DNA of 64,000 nt from RGIG5579 sp045655865 (GCA_045655865.1 JAZOQB010000047.1:9677-73676); one strand, 5' to 3'; positions 1-9,699 are shown, numbered from the stretch's first letter. The notes: a model not told the origin generated them from the sequence alone. Made by a program: numbers and translations.

Positions 1-522
1 GCCGGGCTCTCCAATAAGACAGGGGTTATTCTTCTGACGGCGGCAAAGAATTTGAATCACGCGATCAAGTTCCGCTTCCCTTCCGATGACCCGATCCAAT
101 TCCCCGGCGGCGGCCCGGGCAGTAAGGTCAATACAGAACCCATCCAGCATTTTTCCATGCTTTTTTCTTTTTTTGCCGTCTTTTTCTCGCGGTTCCTCTT
201 TTTTCTCTTCCTTTTCTTCTTTTTCCATTGCTTGGGCCGGCATGGTGCCGCCGAAAATGGAGTGAATATCCAGAGGGAACGCTCCGCTTTCCTCGCCCGG
301 TTCCATGCCCTCGATTCCTTCGATCATCTGGCCCATCTGCTGCTCAATCAGGTCCATATCTTCATCCCGGATCCCCATTTTGTCCATGTAATCACAAAAA
401 GGCTTGATCTTCAGTTCTTTGGCGCAACGGATACAAAGACCTTCTGAGGTCACTTTTTCTCCTTGGATCTTGTTGATATAAATCACAGCAGGACGCTGTT
501 TGCAGCGGGAACATAATTTCAT
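1..522 (-). CDS. clpE: ClpE-type Clp ATPase, N-terminal part (cut by window edge)
   Basis: Only the first 174 codons are present; the gene runs off the left edge. Residues C4-C7 and C30-C33 form a zinc finger of two CxxC pairs. An acidic/Lys-rich linker follows (about 95-120), then the start of the first AAA+ module with the sensor-like stretch before the P-loop (GEPG at 171-174). The usual pair of Clp_N repeats is absent. A zinc finger in place of Clp_N is the hallmark of ClpE, a hexameric unfoldase that hands proteins to ClpP. The ATG at 522 has AAGGA seven bases upstream. It lies 10 bases after pgsA and is probably co-transcribed with it. No CtsR-like operator was seen nearby, so heat-shock control cannot be claimed. 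ClpC is the alternative but fits less well. Confidence 0.85.
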   Translation of the reverse strand, partial: MKLCSRCKQRPAVIYINKIQGEKVTSEGLCIRCAKELKIKPFCDYMDKMGIRDEDMDLIEQQMGQMIEGIEGMEPGEESGAFPLDIHSIFGGTMPAQAMEKEEKEEKKEEPREKDGKKRKKHGKMLDGFCIDLTARAAAGELDRVIGREAELDRVIQILCRRQKNNPCLIGEPG

Positions 523-532
523 TCTTTGGTCC

Positions 533-1171
533 TTACTTTCTTTTCTTTTCTTTTTGGTTCTTGGTATGTTTTTTATTTTGTATGATCGCTTCCTTCGTAG
601 ACTGAATCTGGGCGGCATAGTTGAAAACGTAAATCGCAAAAGCCATGAGCATCACCAGAATCAAAGCAATACAAAGGAAATTGCAAAACATCATATCGCC
701 TTCTGTTGCCGCAGGGAAAAAGTGCAGGACGCAGATCAGAACATACCAAACGATCGTAGCCAATTTTCCGCACCAAACCGCGGAGACATACACCTGGCTT
801 TTTGACATGATCAGGTATGCTCCGATGATCATCACGATCTCCTTTGTTATAATGATGGAGGCCAGGATAACAAACGGTCCACCGAAACGGATGGCGATAC
901 ATAAGATGACCGCCGCTTCCAAAAGCTTATCGGCAAAAGGATCCAGGAGCTTGCCTACGTCGGTGATCCAGTTGTTTCGCCGAGCCAAGAAGCCATCCAC
1001 AGCATCACTAAATCCCGCTACCAGAAAGATAATACCGGCTCCCGGCAGCGGATCAATCCCGCCAAAACTTAAAAATCCAAAGAAAACCAGGGCGTAAAGC
1101 GGAACCAGAAGGATGCGGAAGGCGGATATGTAATTTGGAATTTGTTTCGCTTGAAATTTAAAGATTTTCAT
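533..1171 (-). CDS. pgsA: CDP-diacylglycerol--glycerol-3-phosphate 3-phosphatidyltransferase
   Basis: A 212-residue integral membrane enzyme that makes phosphatidylglycerophosphate, the first committed step to phosphatidylglycerol and cardiolipin. The CDP-alcohol phosphotransferase signature DGx2ARx8Gx3Dx3D is intact (DGFLARR...G...D...D, about residues 58-80), so the metal-binding aspartates are present. Four to six hydrophobic segments follow. The Lys-rich C-terminal tail makes it slightly longer than the usual 180-200 residues. It sits 21 bases after cvpA and 10 before clpE in the leftward chain. Confident by signature. Confidence 0.93.
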   Translation of the reverse strand: MKIFKFQAKQIPNYISAFRILLVPLYALVFFGFLSFGGIDPLPGAGIIFLVAGFSDAVDGFLARRNNWITDVGKLLDPFADKLLEAAVILCIAIRFGGPFVILASIIITKEIVMIIGAYLIMSKSQVYVSAVWCGKLATIVWYVLICVLHFFPAATEGDMMFCNFLCIALILVMLMAFAIYVFNYAAQIQSTKEAIIQNKKHTKNQKEKKRK

Positions 1172-1192
1172 AGATTTCCTTCTTAGAAATTA

Positions 1193-1885
1193 TTATCTGA
1201 ATATATGGATTTGATTAAAAAAACGAACCAAAAACGTACGACTTAGATCAAAACTTTGAAGAAAAGCGTAATCGCTTCCCCGCATTCCGGGCTCCAAAAG
1301 AGCTAGAAGTGACGAAAGGAGTACTGCCAAAACCAGGCCCCAAACCGCTCCCACCGCAAGACCGAGAAAGCGATTGGAAAAGTTTAAAATGGGAAGCCGA
1401 GAGATCAGATCCAGCGCTTTTACCAATACCCGAACGGCAATGGTGAACACGATGAAGAGTACCAGAAATGCAACGGCGTTGCCAATGGCACCGGCAATGG
1501 GATCTACCACAAAATCTGCTACTTTTTCCGCCAACTGTTCCCCGGACTCGGCATGTTCTGCGGCAAAGTCGCGAATCCGTTCCGCACTGACGCCGTAGCG
1601 CTCCAAAACCTCATTGCAGGATTCCGGTAAAGCCGAAAATTCCAAATGCTCCTCTCCGGAACCGGCCTTTTGCTCCAACAGATGCAAAAAATGGCGATGA
1701 AGCGCAGGAGAGAAAAACTCTCTGCTCAAAAAGTTTCCAACGGGACGGAAAAAGAGCGCCGTCAATCCCCAACTGAGCAAACTGCCTACCAAACCGAAAA
1801 ACGTTTTGATAAAGCCTCTTCGCTTTCCGATCCACGCACAAAGCACCACAATGGCTATCAGAAGAAGATCACAGATCAGATTCAT
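1193..1885 (-). CDS. cvpA: CvpA family membrane protein
   Basis: A 230-residue protein with an N-terminal hydrophobic helix followed by the family's KRRGFIKT-type motif (about residues 21-29), a second helix, a soluble insertion (about 65-130), then two more helices. This matches the CvpA/colicin V production family. CvpA proteins sit in the inner membrane and affect envelope homeostasis; the biochemical role is unsettled. It lies 11 bases downstream of the DUF5711 gene and is co-directional with pgsA, so it is read as part of an envelope-related segment. The family call is firm, the function is not. Confidence 0.85.
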   Translation of the reverse strand: MNLICDLLLIAIVVLCAWIGKRRGFIKTFFGLVGSLLSWGLTALFFRPVGNFLSREFFSPALHRHFLHLLEQKAGSGEEHLEFSALPESCNEVLERYGVSAERIRDFAAEHAESGEQLAEKVADFVVDPIAGAIGNAVAFLVLFIVFTIAVRVLVKALDLISRLPILNFSNRFLGLAVGAVWGLVLAVLLSSLLALLEPGMRGSDYAFLQSFDLSRTFLVRFFNQIHIFR

Positions 1886-1896
1886 AGTGTTTCCCC

Positions 1897-3060
1897 TTAA
1901 TTAAAAATTCGAATATCCGCCGTGGTCTCTGAGCAAAGGATAATGGTCCGATCTCCCAAAACACCAAAGCTGGAATAATCCCCGGATAGGCTATATTCCA
2001 CCATCTCCTCCCCTGCACGAAGGGCGAAGAGACTGGTATGAGTGAGCACGTACACCGTATCTTCCCAAATCTGCACGTCTCGGATCTGTACCGAAAACTT
2101 CTGAGAAAACACTTCATTTGCCTCCCGGTCAAACACACGGAGGCGAAAGTTTACGCCCACGGAAAGTTCATTTTGAACCACAGCGCACAGCCGATCCCCA
2201 TACACTGCCTGACTAAGACTGGATCGGGGAAAGGCGGCAGAGCGAATCTGTTCTCCGGCTTTAATATACTTTAAACTTTCATTGGTCAAGAGAAGAGTGC
2301 CTTTGCGGTCGGTCGAATGGGAAAGAGGCATTTCACCGGAAAAAGCAAAGGAAGAAGATTTGGATTCCTTGCCTAGCTCCAGTTCAACCAATTCCCCCAG
2401 AAGCGCGCCGTTGTCCACACGAATGGCAGATACGGTGAGAATATCGTTATCGGAAAGGTTTGCGTCTACGGCGAATTTATCCGAAGAAAACCAGGTCTGT
2501 ATCTCCTGGAAATCCCGATCGTAAACAAAAACCGCCGAATGATAGGATTTTTCCGACGTGACCACGCAAAAATCGCCGTCATCATTCACGGAAACCGATT
2601 GGATCACATAATCAAAATTCTTTTCGAAAAGAAGAGCAAACGAATTGTACACACGAACCTGATGCCCACCCAGATCGTACACGACCAGATATCGATCTGC
2701 GCAGACACAAATAGGATGCGTCATGCTGTACCGATCGGTCATAACGGCACTTCCCCGGCGGTCGTACAAAGTGATCCCGCTCCCGTTCACCAGAGCAAGA
2801 TCTCCCCGAAAAACGTGAAAGCGGTTGGTAGAATCCGCGTGATAATGGATCTGCGATTCCTGAGAAAAAGCACCCGAGGAAGAAAAATCCAAGTATTTGA
2901 TCAAATATCTCACATTTTCCACGGTGATATCGTTTTTAAACAGAACCAACCCGACCAAAAGGAATACGACCAGAACGGTCAGCGCTATAAACTTATAAAG
3001 GCGGTATTCTTTGGCCTTTTTCTCCGACCGGGTATCCGCAGACTTCTCTAACTGGCTCAT
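1897..3060 (-). CDS. DUF5711-type membrane-anchored beta-propeller-like protein
   Basis: 387 residues: a charged N-terminus, one transmembrane helix (about 24-43), then an extracytoplasmic domain made of repeated beta-strand units in which short hydrophobic strands alternate with charged turns, as in a beta-propeller. This organisation and the local order next to cvpA match the DUF5711 proteins of Clostridia. No catalytic motif is visible and no function is established. It starts 44 bases after truA. That gap can be read as a sigma-A type promoter, so the gene may be transcribed both from upstream and on its own. Confidence 0.7.
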   Translation of the reverse strand: MSQLEKSADTRSEKKAKEYRLYKFIALTVLVVFLLVGLVLFKNDITVENVRYLIKYLDFSSSGAFSQESQIHYHADSTNRFHVFRGDLALVNGSGITLYDRRGSAVMTDRYSMTHPICVCADRYLVVYDLGGHQVRVYNSFALLFEKNFDYVIQSVSVNDDGDFCVVTSEKSYHSAVFVYDRDFQEIQTWFSSDKFAVDANLSDNDILTVSAIRVDNGALLGELVELELGKESKSSSFAFSGEMPLSHSTDRKGTLLLTNESLKYIKAGEQIRSAAFPRSSLSQAVYGDRLCAVVQNELSVGVNFRLRVFDREANEVFSQKFSVQIRDVQIWEDTVYVLTHTSLFALRAGEEMVEYSLSGDYSSFGVLGDRTIILCSETTADIRIFN

Positions 3061-3079
3061 TCGGTCTCCTTATCTTAAT

Positions 3080-3108
3080 TTTATACTTTCTCGGCGGTGT
3101 TTAATCAA
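3080..3108 (-). promoter_or_regulatory. Possible internal promoter before the DUF5711 gene
   Basis: On the minus strand TTGATT (3108-3103) and TATAAA (3085-3080) are separated by 17 bases. The -35 overlaps the truA stop codon. Spacing is ideal and each hexamer has four or five consensus matches, but in an operon this may be chance. Confidence 0.4.
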
Positions 3109-3836
3109 TATTCCACCGTTTCCAGGTAAAGTCCTTGTGGTGGCACGGTGATCCCACCCAGCGTTCGATCTCCTGCGGCTAAAAGCTCCGGGATGGTCCG
3201 ATCCAGCTTTCCCAGGTCCGCATAGATCAAAGTCCCTACCATGATGCGAACCATGTTGTATAAAAAGCCGTTGCCGGAGACCAAAAAATCAATCCGATCC
3301 CCTTCACGAAACACCCGAAAAGAGTAGATCTGACGGACGGTATCTTGAATTTTGCTCCCGGAAGCCATGAAGGCCCGAAAGTCGTGCCGTCCCACAAAAT
3401 CTTGGGCTACATCATTCATATGTTCTGCGTCCAAAGGAACCGGCCAAAAACCTGCTCGCTTTTCTTCAAAAGGATCTCGGATTCTCGCATTCCATAGGCG
3501 ATAGCGATAGGTTTTTCCTTTGCAAGAAAACCGGGCATGAAAACTCGGATCCACCGCCTCCGCCCGTTTGACAGCGATATCACCGGGAAGAAGGGCGTTG
3601 AGGGCCAGCGGAAGCTTTTCCAAAGGAAACGTCTTTTCCAGATCAAAATGGCAGACAAAGGTCTTGGCATGCACTCCGGCATCGGTTCGGCTGCAGCCAG
3701 AGACCGAAATCATTTTTCCAAAAAGCTGGGACAGAGCATTTTGCAAAACGCCCTGTACCGTGACTGCGTTTTCCTGCATTTGCCAGCCATGAAAAGCTGT
3801 GCCGTCATAGGAGAGGGTAAGTTTTATACGAATCAT
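3105..3836 (-). CDS. truA: tRNA pseudouridine(38-40) synthase TruA
   Basis: 243 residues. Converts uridines 38-40 of the tRNA anticodon arm to pseudouridine. The catalytic aspartate lies in GCSRTDAGVHA, and the start MIRIKLTLSYDGTAFHGW and GNGFLYNMVRI blocks are typical. The ATG at 3836 is chosen because it overlaps the ecfT stop as ATGA; longer upstream readings lie inside ecfT and have no family match. Length is normal. Position at the end of the ecfA1-ecfA2-ecfT group is the common Firmicutes arrangement. Confidence 0.95.
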   Translation of the reverse strand: MIRIKLTLSYDGTAFHGWQMQENAVTVQGVLQNALSQLFGKMISVSGCSRTDAGVHAKTFVCHFDLEKTFPLEKLPLALNALLPGDIAVKRAEAVDPSFHARFSCKGKTYRYRLWNARIRDPFEEKRAGFWPVPLDAEHMNDVAQDFVGRHDFRAFMASGSKIQDTVRQIYSFRVFREGDRIDFLVSGNGFLYNMVRIMVGTLIYADLGKLDRTIPELLAAGDRTLGGITVPPQGLYLETVEY

Positions 3837-4660
3837 AAGGAGCCCCCAAAGGAAAACGGAATCCATCCAAGAACAAAGATCACGGCAAAAAGAAGAAGAA
3901 ACGTAAAAAAGCTTACAACATCTGAAAGGGACAGATGCATCACCTTCATACGGGTCCTGCCTTCTCCTCCGGTGTAACAGCGGCACTCCATGGCAACAGC
4001 CAGATCCGTGGCTCGGGAAAAGGCGGAAATAAAAAGAGGGATGAGAATCGGCATCAAAGCCTTTGCACGGCGGAAAATACTCCCGGTCTCAAAGTCGGCA
4101 CCCCGTGCCTTTTGGGCGTTGATGATCTTTTCCGTCTCCTCTGTCAAAAGAGGGATAAACCGAAGTGTCAGAGACATCATCATAGCAAACTCATGAACCG
4201 GGACCCGTATTTTTTTCAAAGGCAAAAGGAGTCTCTCCAAAGCATCGGTCAGGTCCATGGGGCTGGTGGTATAGGTGAGCAGGAGACTGGTCCCCATCAC
4301 CAGCGCGGTAATGCGGATGATCATATAAACGGCGCGCCAGAGACCCTCAGGATAGATATGGAGAAAATAAAAATCCAGCAAAGGTTTTTCGCCGCCGGTC
4401 CAAAACAGATTGATGATTGCAGTAAAGACTGCAATGAAGGCGATTGGCTTCAGACCTTTCAAAATCACCTTAAATGAGATGCCGGAAAGGGCGATCATGG
4501 CGAAAATGAGGATCAATAAATATCCAAAAGAAAGAATGTTTTTTGCAAAAAAGACCGCCACGACAAAAAAGACCATGAGAAGGATCTTAAGGCGAGGATC
4601 CAATTTGTGAAGGACGCTATTTCCGGGGAAATACTGCCCCAAAGTCATATCTTTCAGCAT
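3833..4660 (-). CDS. ecfT: Energy-coupling factor transporter transmembrane protein EcfT
   Basis: 275 residues with five to six hydrophobic segments and two cytoplasmic coupling helices, each with an Ala-Arg-Gly-like motif (KARGADFE near 184 and MECRCYTGGEGRTR near 225). EcfT holds the two ATPases and exchanges substrate-binding S components, so this is the membrane scaffold of a group II vitamin transporter. It overlaps ecfA2 by 7 bases at its start and truA by 4 at its end. FolT, encoded at 20,713, is one likely S-component partner. Confidence 0.95.
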   Translation of the reverse strand: MLKDMTLGQYFPGNSVLHKLDPRLKILLMVFFVVAVFFAKNILSFGYLLILIFAMIALSGISFKVILKGLKPIAFIAVFTAIINLFWTGGEKPLLDFYFLHIYPEGLWRAVYMIIRITALVMGTSLLLTYTTSPMDLTDALERLLLPLKKIRVPVHEFAMMMSLTLRFIPLLTEETEKIINAQKARGADFETGSIFRRAKALMPILIPLFISAFSRATDLAVAMECRCYTGGEGRTRMKVMHLSLSDVVSFFTFLLLFAVIFVLGWIPFSFGGSL

Positions 4661-5517
4661 CCTCTCCCCTCCTTCCAGAGCCGGGTCAATTCCAGAACCG
4701 CATCCGAAACTGTATGGATCGACGGAGAGACCGGAAGCCCTCGTTCCCTTAAACGTCGCATCAAACCGGTCACTTGAGGAAGCGCCAGACCGGCGTCCTG
4801 AATGGCGTGGGCATTTTGAAACACACGGTCCACGGTATCATGAAGGATGGCACACCCATCTTTTAAAACCACAAGCTCATCTGCAAAGCGAGCCACGTCT
4901 TCCATGCTGTGGGAAATCAGCAAAACCGTTTTGTTTTTTTCTTTTTGGTAACGGCGAAGTCTTCCCAAGATCTCTTCCCTGCCGCTGGGGTCCAATCCGG
5001 CAGCGGGTTCGTCTAAAACGAGGACCTCGGGATCCATTGCCAAAACGCCCGCAATGGCGACCCGTCTCTTCTGGCCGCCGGAAAGTTCAAAGGGTGACTT
5101 TTCCATCCAAAAGTCCTCTACCCCGGCAAAATGGGCGGCATCCCGTACCAAAGCTTGAATCTCTTCTTGACTTTTTCCCATGTTCTTTGGGCCAAAGGCA
5201 ATATCACGGTACACCGTTTCCTCAAAAAGCTGATATTCGGGATACTGAAACACCAATCCCACGCGAAACCGGTACGAAACCAGCTTTTTGGGATCGGAAA
5301 AAAGATCCTCTCCGTCCAAAAGGACACGGCCGGAGGTAGGTTTTAAAATTCCATTCAATAACTGCGCCAGAGTGCTCTTTCCTGATCCGGTATGTCCGAT
5401 AATGCCCGTAAGACGCCCCGGCGTGAAAACCAGATCCAAATCTTTCAGGGCAGTTTTTTCAAAGGGGGTATCCGGACCGTAGAGATAGGAAATCCGTTCC
5501 AGTTTGATTTCTGCCAT
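4654..5517 (-). CDS. ecfA2: Energy-coupling factor ABC ATPase EcfA2
   Basis: 287 residues. Walker A GHTGSGKST, Q-loop region VFQYPEYQLF, signature LSGGQKRRVAIAG, Walker B VLVLDEPAAGLD and the switch histidine (LLISHSMEDV) are all intact. The FQYPEYQLF form of the Q-loop is typical of the EcfA2 half of the heterodimer. The ATG at 5517 is chosen: it follows the ecfA1 stop (TAA at 5521-5519) by a single base and has GGAAAAGAG upstream. A TTG five codons earlier is possible. Powers vitamin uptake together with EcfA1 and EcfT. Confidence 0.94.
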   Translation of the reverse strand: MAEIKLERISYLYGPDTPFEKTALKDLDLVFTPGRLTGIIGHTGSGKSTLAQLLNGILKPTSGRVLLDGEDLFSDPKKLVSYRFRVGLVFQYPEYQLFEETVYRDIAFGPKNMGKSQEEIQALVRDAAHFAGVEDFWMEKSPFELSGGQKRRVAIAGVLAMDPEVLVLDEPAAGLDPSGREEILGRLRRYQKEKNKTVLLISHSMEDVARFADELVVLKDGCAILHDTVDRVFQNAHAIQDAGLALPQVTGLMRRLRERGLPVSPSIHTVSDAVLELTRLWKEGRGC

Positions 5518-5518
5518 G

Positions 5519-6388
5519 TTACTCTTTTCCAAACAAAGTGATAAGAAAATCCGCCGCTTCTTCTTCGCTTAAGACCCCTGCGGGGAAGCGGACGTTTTCA
5601 AAAGCTCTTTCCTGAGAAAGCAAGTAGATCAATTCCGTTACCTGGGGAGCGTCCAGACCGGTGGAATGAAGGAGAGGTACGTCTGAAAAAATCTCTTTGG
5701 GAGATCCGTCTCGGATCACGCTTCCCTCTTCCATTACCACCACTCGCTCCGCCTGGGCCGCTTCATCCATGTGGTGCGTGATCAAAACGATAGTAATGTT
5801 TTCTTCCCGGTGAAGCCGGAGAATGGTCTCCATGATCTCCCGCCTTCCCTGAGGATCCAGCATGGCGGTAGATTCATCAAACAAAATGCATTCCGGCTTC
5901 ATAGCCAGAATTCCGGCAATGGCGATCCTCTGCTTCTGTCCGCCGGACAGCTTATTGGGAGAATGACGGGCAAACGCCTCCATCCCCACAGTACGAAGGG
6001 CATGATCTACACGGCTACGGATCTGCACAGGGTCGACACCGAGATTTTCCGGACCGAAGGCCACATCCTCTTCCACAAGGTTTGATACCAATTGGTTATC
6101 TGGATTTTGGAATACCATTCCAACTTTCCGTCGAATGGAGACAAGATTTTCTTCTTCTGCGGTATTCATCCCCGCAACCGTAACCTGCCCGGAGCTTGGT
6201 AAAAGGATGCCATTGAACAGTTTTACCAGGGTGCTTTTTCCACTTCCGTTTCGACCTAGGATAGCCACAAAACTTCCCTTTTCGATCTCCAGGGTCACAT
6301 TTTTTACCGCGGCGGAATTTTCCCGATTCTCTTCCGACTCGTAGCGAAAGGAAACGTCTTTACAAGAAATGATTGGTTCAGGCTTCAA
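5519..6388 (-). CDS. ecfA1: Energy-coupling factor ABC ATPase EcfA1
   Basis: 289 residues. Walker A GRNGSGKST, Q-loop VFQNPDNQLV, signature LSGGQKQRIAIAG, Walker B CILFDESTAMLD (a DES in place of DEP, usual for EcfA1) and H-loop LITHHMDE. The start is a TTG at 6388, placed seven bases after AAAAGGAG; that ribosome site lies inside the end of the upstream methyltransferase gene, which it overlaps by 11 bases. Another TTG one codon earlier and one ten codons earlier are alternatives. First gene of the shared ECF motor. Confidence 0.93.
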   Translation of the reverse strand: MKPEPIISCKDVSFRYESEENRENSAAVKNVTLEIEKGSFVAILGRNGSGKSTLVKLFNGILLPSSGQVTVAGMNTAEEENLVSIRRKVGMVFQNPDNQLVSNLVEEDVAFGPENLGVDPVQIRSRVDHALRTVGMEAFARHSPNKLSGGQKQRIAIAGILAMKPECILFDESTAMLDPQGRREIMETILRLHREENITIVLITHHMDEAAQAERVVVMEEGSVIRDGSPKEIFSDVPLLHSTGLDAPQVTELIYLLSQERAFENVRFPAGVLSEEEAADFLITLFGKE

Positions 6389-7265
6389 CAATGGACTCCT
6401 TTTCCCAACGAGTAGCAAAGCCGCAAGGCAGGCACATTCCGGTGGTTTTCACCAAAAGACCTACCTCGTCGGAGGCGATGTGTCCCCCGAAACGGCGGCA
6501 AACCTCTTCGTTGACAAGATAAGAAACTGCACTGCCGGAAAGTCCGGTGGTGTAAGAATTGACCAGGTAAAACAGGGGATCTTCACTCAAGATGGAAGCA
6601 GTTTGTGAAATGAGCGTATGGATGCTATCCTCAAGATGCCACATTTCCCCTTTTGGCCCTCTCCCGTAAGAGGGAGGATCCATAATGATCCCGTCGTAGC
6701 GATTGCCGCGGCGAGCTTCTCTCTGAACAAATTTTAAGGCGTCGTCAACCAAGTATCGGCAAGGCGCGTTCTCCATGCCGGAAAGGCGCATGTTTTCCCG
6801 GGCCATAGAAACCATGTTTTTTGCCGCGTCCACGTGACACACGCTGGCACCTCCCGCAGCTGCGGCAAGGCTGGCTCCCCCGGTATAGGCAAAAAGGTTA
6901 AGAACCCGGACCTCTTTTCCTTCTCTGCGCCGCTTTTCACAAAGTCTGCGGATCCAGCGCCAATTGGCAGCCTGCTCCGGAAAAACACCGGTGTGCTTAA
7001 AACCCATGGGTTTTACGCAGAAAGAAAAATCTGCGATCTGGCAAGTCCAATTTTCCGGAAGCTCATTTTTACTCCACGATCCGCCTCCGGCACTGCTGCG
7101 GGAATAAGCGGCGTGAGCATGCTTCCAGGCAGGATGACGGCGAAGACCCTTCCAGATCACCTGGGGGTCGGGACGAATGAGAATATAATTTCCCCAACGC
7201 TCCAGCCGTTGTCCGTCAGAAGCGTCCAAGAGTTCATAGTCCCCTAAATCTTCAACATACCACAT
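6378..7265 (-). CDS. Class I SAM-dependent rRNA methyltransferase (RlmI/RlmK-like)
   Basis: 295 residues. The SAM-binding motif I FAYTGGASLAAAAGG (about 124-138), an acidic motif II (HVDAAK) and the catalytic NPPY-class motif MDPPSYGRGPKGE (about 197-209) place it in the family of 23S rRNA cytosine/guanine methyltransferases related to RlmI and RlmK. The PUA domain of full-length RlmI is not seen; an OB-like start is replaced by a short beta region. ATG at 7265 shares one base with the ruvB stop (TGATG), so translation is coupled. The exact target base cannot be told from sequence. Confidence 0.82.
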   Translation of the reverse strand: MWYVEDLGDYELLDASDGQRLERWGNYILIRPDPQVIWKGLRRHPAWKHAHAAYSRSSAGGGSWSKNELPENWTCQIADFSFCVKPMGFKHTGVFPEQAANWRWIRRLCEKRRREGKEVRVLNLFAYTGGASLAAAAGGASVCHVDAAKNMVSMARENMRLSGMENAPCRYLVDDALKFVQREARRGNRYDGIIMDPPSYGRGPKGEMWHLEDSIHTLISQTASILSEDPLFYLVNSYTTGLSGSAVSYLVNEEVCRRFGGHIASDEVGLLVKTTGMCLPCGFATRWEKESIVEA

Positions 7266-8347
7266 CACATTTCTCCCCCATCTTCCAAGCCTTCCATGAC
7301 GATCTGACCCGCAACGCTAGGCTGGGAAAAGCCAAGGTGACGATAAGCGTGAGGGGTGGCACAGCGCCCCCGAGGAGTCCGAGAAAGAAATCCTATCTGC
7401 ATCAAATACGGCTCATACACGTCCTCAATGGTCACAGACTCTTCTCCAATGGTAGCAGAAAGAGTCTCCAAGCCAACAGGTCCGCCGGAAAAATTGCGAA
7501 TAATGGCGGTGAGGAGTTTGCGGTCAATGTTATCCAGCCCCAAGGCATCTACTTCCAGACGGTCCAGAGCCATTTTGGAAATATCTTCGGTGATGACTCC
7601 ATTCCCTTTCACCATGGCAAAATCCCGAACTCTCTTCAACAGGCGATTGGCGATTCGGGGAGTCCCACGGCTTCTGGCGGCAATTTCCAAAGCTCCCTGG
7701 GGTTCTATGTCGATCCCTAAAATGCCCGCCGAGCGGGACACGATGGTAGACAGTTCTTTTTGGGTATAGGGCTCAAGGCGCATCAGCATCCCGAATCGAT
7801 CCCGCAAAGGAGAAGAAAGAGATCCGGCACGGGTGGTGGCACCAATGAGCGTGAACTTTTCCAAAGGGATCCGTATGCTTCTGGCGGCCGGCCCCTGACC
7901 CATGATGATGTCCAAAGCAAAATCTTCCATGGCCGGATACAAAATTTCCTCTACGGCGCGGGAAAGACGGTGGATCTCATCTATAAAAAGCACATCTCCC
8001 GGAGAAAGGGAGGAAAGGATTGCGGCAAGATCCCCGGGCTTTTCAATGGCCGGCCCGGAAGTGATCTTGATGCCTACGCCCATTTCATTGGCAATGATGT
8101 GGGATAGCGTGGTTTTTCCCAGTCCCGGAGGACCGTAGAGCAAAATATGGTCCAAGGCCTCACCGCGAAGCTTTGCCGCTTGGATAAAGACCTTGAGGTT
8201 TTCTTTGATTTTTTCCTGTCCGATGTAGTCGGAAAGGATCTTTGGGCGAAGGGCATTTTCTTCCCCGCCTTCCTCTGCGGCATCGGCAGGAGTAAAGTTT
8301 GCGGAGACGATGCGGTTTTCAAAATCGGTTTCGAAGTCCTGCGTCAT
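7265..8347 (-). CDS. ruvB: Holliday junction branch migration ATPase RuvB
   Basis: 360 residues. AAA+ motor with Walker [10 protein letters not shown], Walker [10 protein letters not shown], sensor I GATTRAG, the arginine finger segment SSPLRDRFG, and the C-terminal winged helix ending with TPRGR. It drives branch migration of Holliday junctions together with RuvA. ATG at 8347 lies four bases after ruvA. Slightly longer than average because of an N-terminal extension before [12 protein letters not shown]. Third gene of an intact ruvC-ruvA-ruvB set. Confidence 0.97.
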   Translation of the reverse strand: MTQDFETDFENRIVSANFTPADAAEEGGEENALRPKILSDYIGQEKIKENLKVFIQAAKLRGEALDHILLYGPPGLGKTTLSHIIANEMGVGIKITSGPAIEKPGDLAAILSSLSPGDVLFIDEIHRLSRAVEEILYPAMEDFALDIIMGQGPAARSIRIPLEKFTLIGATTRAGSLSSPLRDRFGMLMRLEPYTQKELSTIVSRSAGILGIDIEPQGALEIAARSRGTPRIANRLLKRVRDFAMVKGNGVITEDISKMALDRLEVDALGLDNIDRKLLTAIIRNFSGGPVGLETLSATIGEESVTIEDVYEPYLMQIGFLSRTPRGRCATPHAYRHLGFSQPSVAGQIVMEGLEDGGEM

Positions 8348-8351
8348 GATT

Positions 8352-8951
8352 TCAAGCTCCTATGGATTTCAAAGCGAGACGAATCAGTTCCTGAATGCCC
8401 TTGGCCTTATCGGCCACCCCACGCACAGCGGCGGAAGCGGTAGGATAAGGATATCCCAAAACCACCAGGGCGTTAATGGCTTCGGAAAGATCTGTGGCCG
8501 GGGCGGCAACAGAAGAAACAGAGACCGTTTCCGAGCCAACACCTTTTGCAACTTTATCTTTCAGTTCCAAAAGTATCTTTTGCGCCATTTTCATTCCTAC
8601 ACCCTGAGCGGCGGTGATGGACTTTGCATCTCCGGAAAGGATGCACATGCAAAGCTCCTCCGGATCCAGCGCTGACAGAATGGCAATGGCAGCTTTGGGA
8701 CCGATTCCGGAAATGTCGATCAAAAGGTTGAAAATTTCTCTCTCCCGTGTGGTAGCAAAGCCGTAAAGCTCCATCACGGACCGATCACCGGATCCCACGT
8801 TCAGATGGGTATAAACCTTCACTTCTTTCTGTCCGGAAAAGCGAGCTGCGCTTTTGGCGGAAACGATCAAACTCCAACCGATTCCATGGGTATCCACCAC
8901 ACATCTGCCTTGGCCGAGAAAAGAAAGAGTACCGGAGAGATAATCGAACAT
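8352..8951 (-). CDS. ruvA: Holliday junction DNA-binding subunit RuvA
   Basis: 199 residues, the normal length. N-terminal OB fold (MFDYLSGTL...), two helix-hairpin-helix motifs ([13 protein letters not shown] and [13 protein letters not shown], about 78-120), a linker and the small domain III ([15 protein letters not shown]) that touches RuvB. It recognises the four-way junction. Its ATG abuts the ruvC stop without a gap, so the ruv proteins are made from one message. Confidence 0.96.
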   Translation of the reverse strand: MFDYLSGTLSFLGQGRCVVDTHGIGWSLIVSAKSAARFSGQKEVKVYTHLNVGSGDRSVMELYGFATTREREIFNLLIDISGIGPKAAIAILSALDPEELCMCILSGDAKSITAAQGVGMKMAQKILLELKDKVAKGVGSETVSVSSVAAPATDLSEAINALVVLGYPYPTASAAVRGVADKAKGIQELIRLALKSIGA

Positions 8952-9476
8952 TTACTTTCCTCCTGTTTTTTTGGAGTCCGCCAGGGTTTGTATCCGAGCG
9001 ATCTTATTGGATGAGCGGTAAAGATGGGTCAGCGCAATGGCCAGAGCATCCGCTGCGTCATCCGGACGAGGCACCCCGGGAAGATGAAAGAGAATTCGAA
9101 TCATTTCCATCACCTGGCGTTTTTCGGCTCTTCCGTAGCCAACCACGGACTGTTTGACCTGCAAAGGGGTGTATTCAAAAATCGGGATCCCGCGCTCCTC
9201 TGCTGCAAGCAATATCACTCCCCGCGCCTGGGCGACGTTGATCACGGTCTTTTGGTTATTGGCAAAGAAGAGCTCCTCAATGGCCAGAGCATCCGGTCTG
9301 TACTTTTCAATGAGGTACACGACACTATCATGGACATGGCGTATCCGAGCTTCTACTCTCTGCCCTTTTTCCGTTTCGATCACACCGCAATCCACATACT
9401 CAAAGCGATCCTTTTCCTTGCGGCATACCCCGTATCCCGTGGTCGCGATTCCCGGATCGATCCCCAATATTATCAT
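8952..9476 (-). CDS. ruvC: Crossover junction endodeoxyribonuclease RuvC
   Basis: 174 residues. RNase H-fold resolvase with acidic active-site residues in GIDPGIATTGYG (Asp7), EELFFANN (Glu) and the C-terminal RPDDAADALA (Asp pair). It cuts Holliday junctions symmetrically. First gene behind the promoter at 9,539-9,567. No LexA-type operator is obvious in the leader, so SOS control is not supported by what is visible. Confidence 0.96.
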   Translation of the reverse strand: MIILGIDPGIATTGYGVCRKEKDRFEYVDCGVIETEKGQRVEARIRHVHDSVVYLIEKYRPDALAIEELFFANNQKTVINVAQARGVILLAAEERGIPIFEYTPLQVKQSVVGYGRAEKRQVMEMIRILFHLPGVPRPDDAADALAIALTHLYRSSNKIARIQTLADSKKTGGK

Positions 9477-9538
9477 CTTTCCCGCCTTAAATCTCGTCTA
9501 GGTCAATATAAATCCACTGTAATTTCTATTATTATAAT

Positions 9539-9567
9539 ATCTTACCATAAAAAGCCTGGGAAGTCAA
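9539..9567 (-). promoter_or_regulatory. Sigma-A promoter of the ruvCAB-ecf-truA chain
   Basis: Minus strand TTGACT (9567-9562), 17-base spacer, TAAGAT (9544-9539). A run rich in A and T follows, and the ruvC start is about 60 bases downstream of the -10. It diverges from the fba promoter 160 bases away. Confidence 0.75.
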
Positions 9568-9699
9568 TTCTATCCGCACGATTTTTCTCCGTAAATCTCA
9601 AGGTTTTAAAAAGCCACAGGATCCCTCTTGTGATTTTTCACGCACTCTTCCCCCAAAGGGGAGCGACCCCCGAAAAAACTGAGTATTTTAGCTGTCAAA

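Noticed and set aside
573..902. A 109-codon minus frame inside pgsA
   Set aside because: pgsA has the complete CDP-alcohol signature in the other frame; this one has none.
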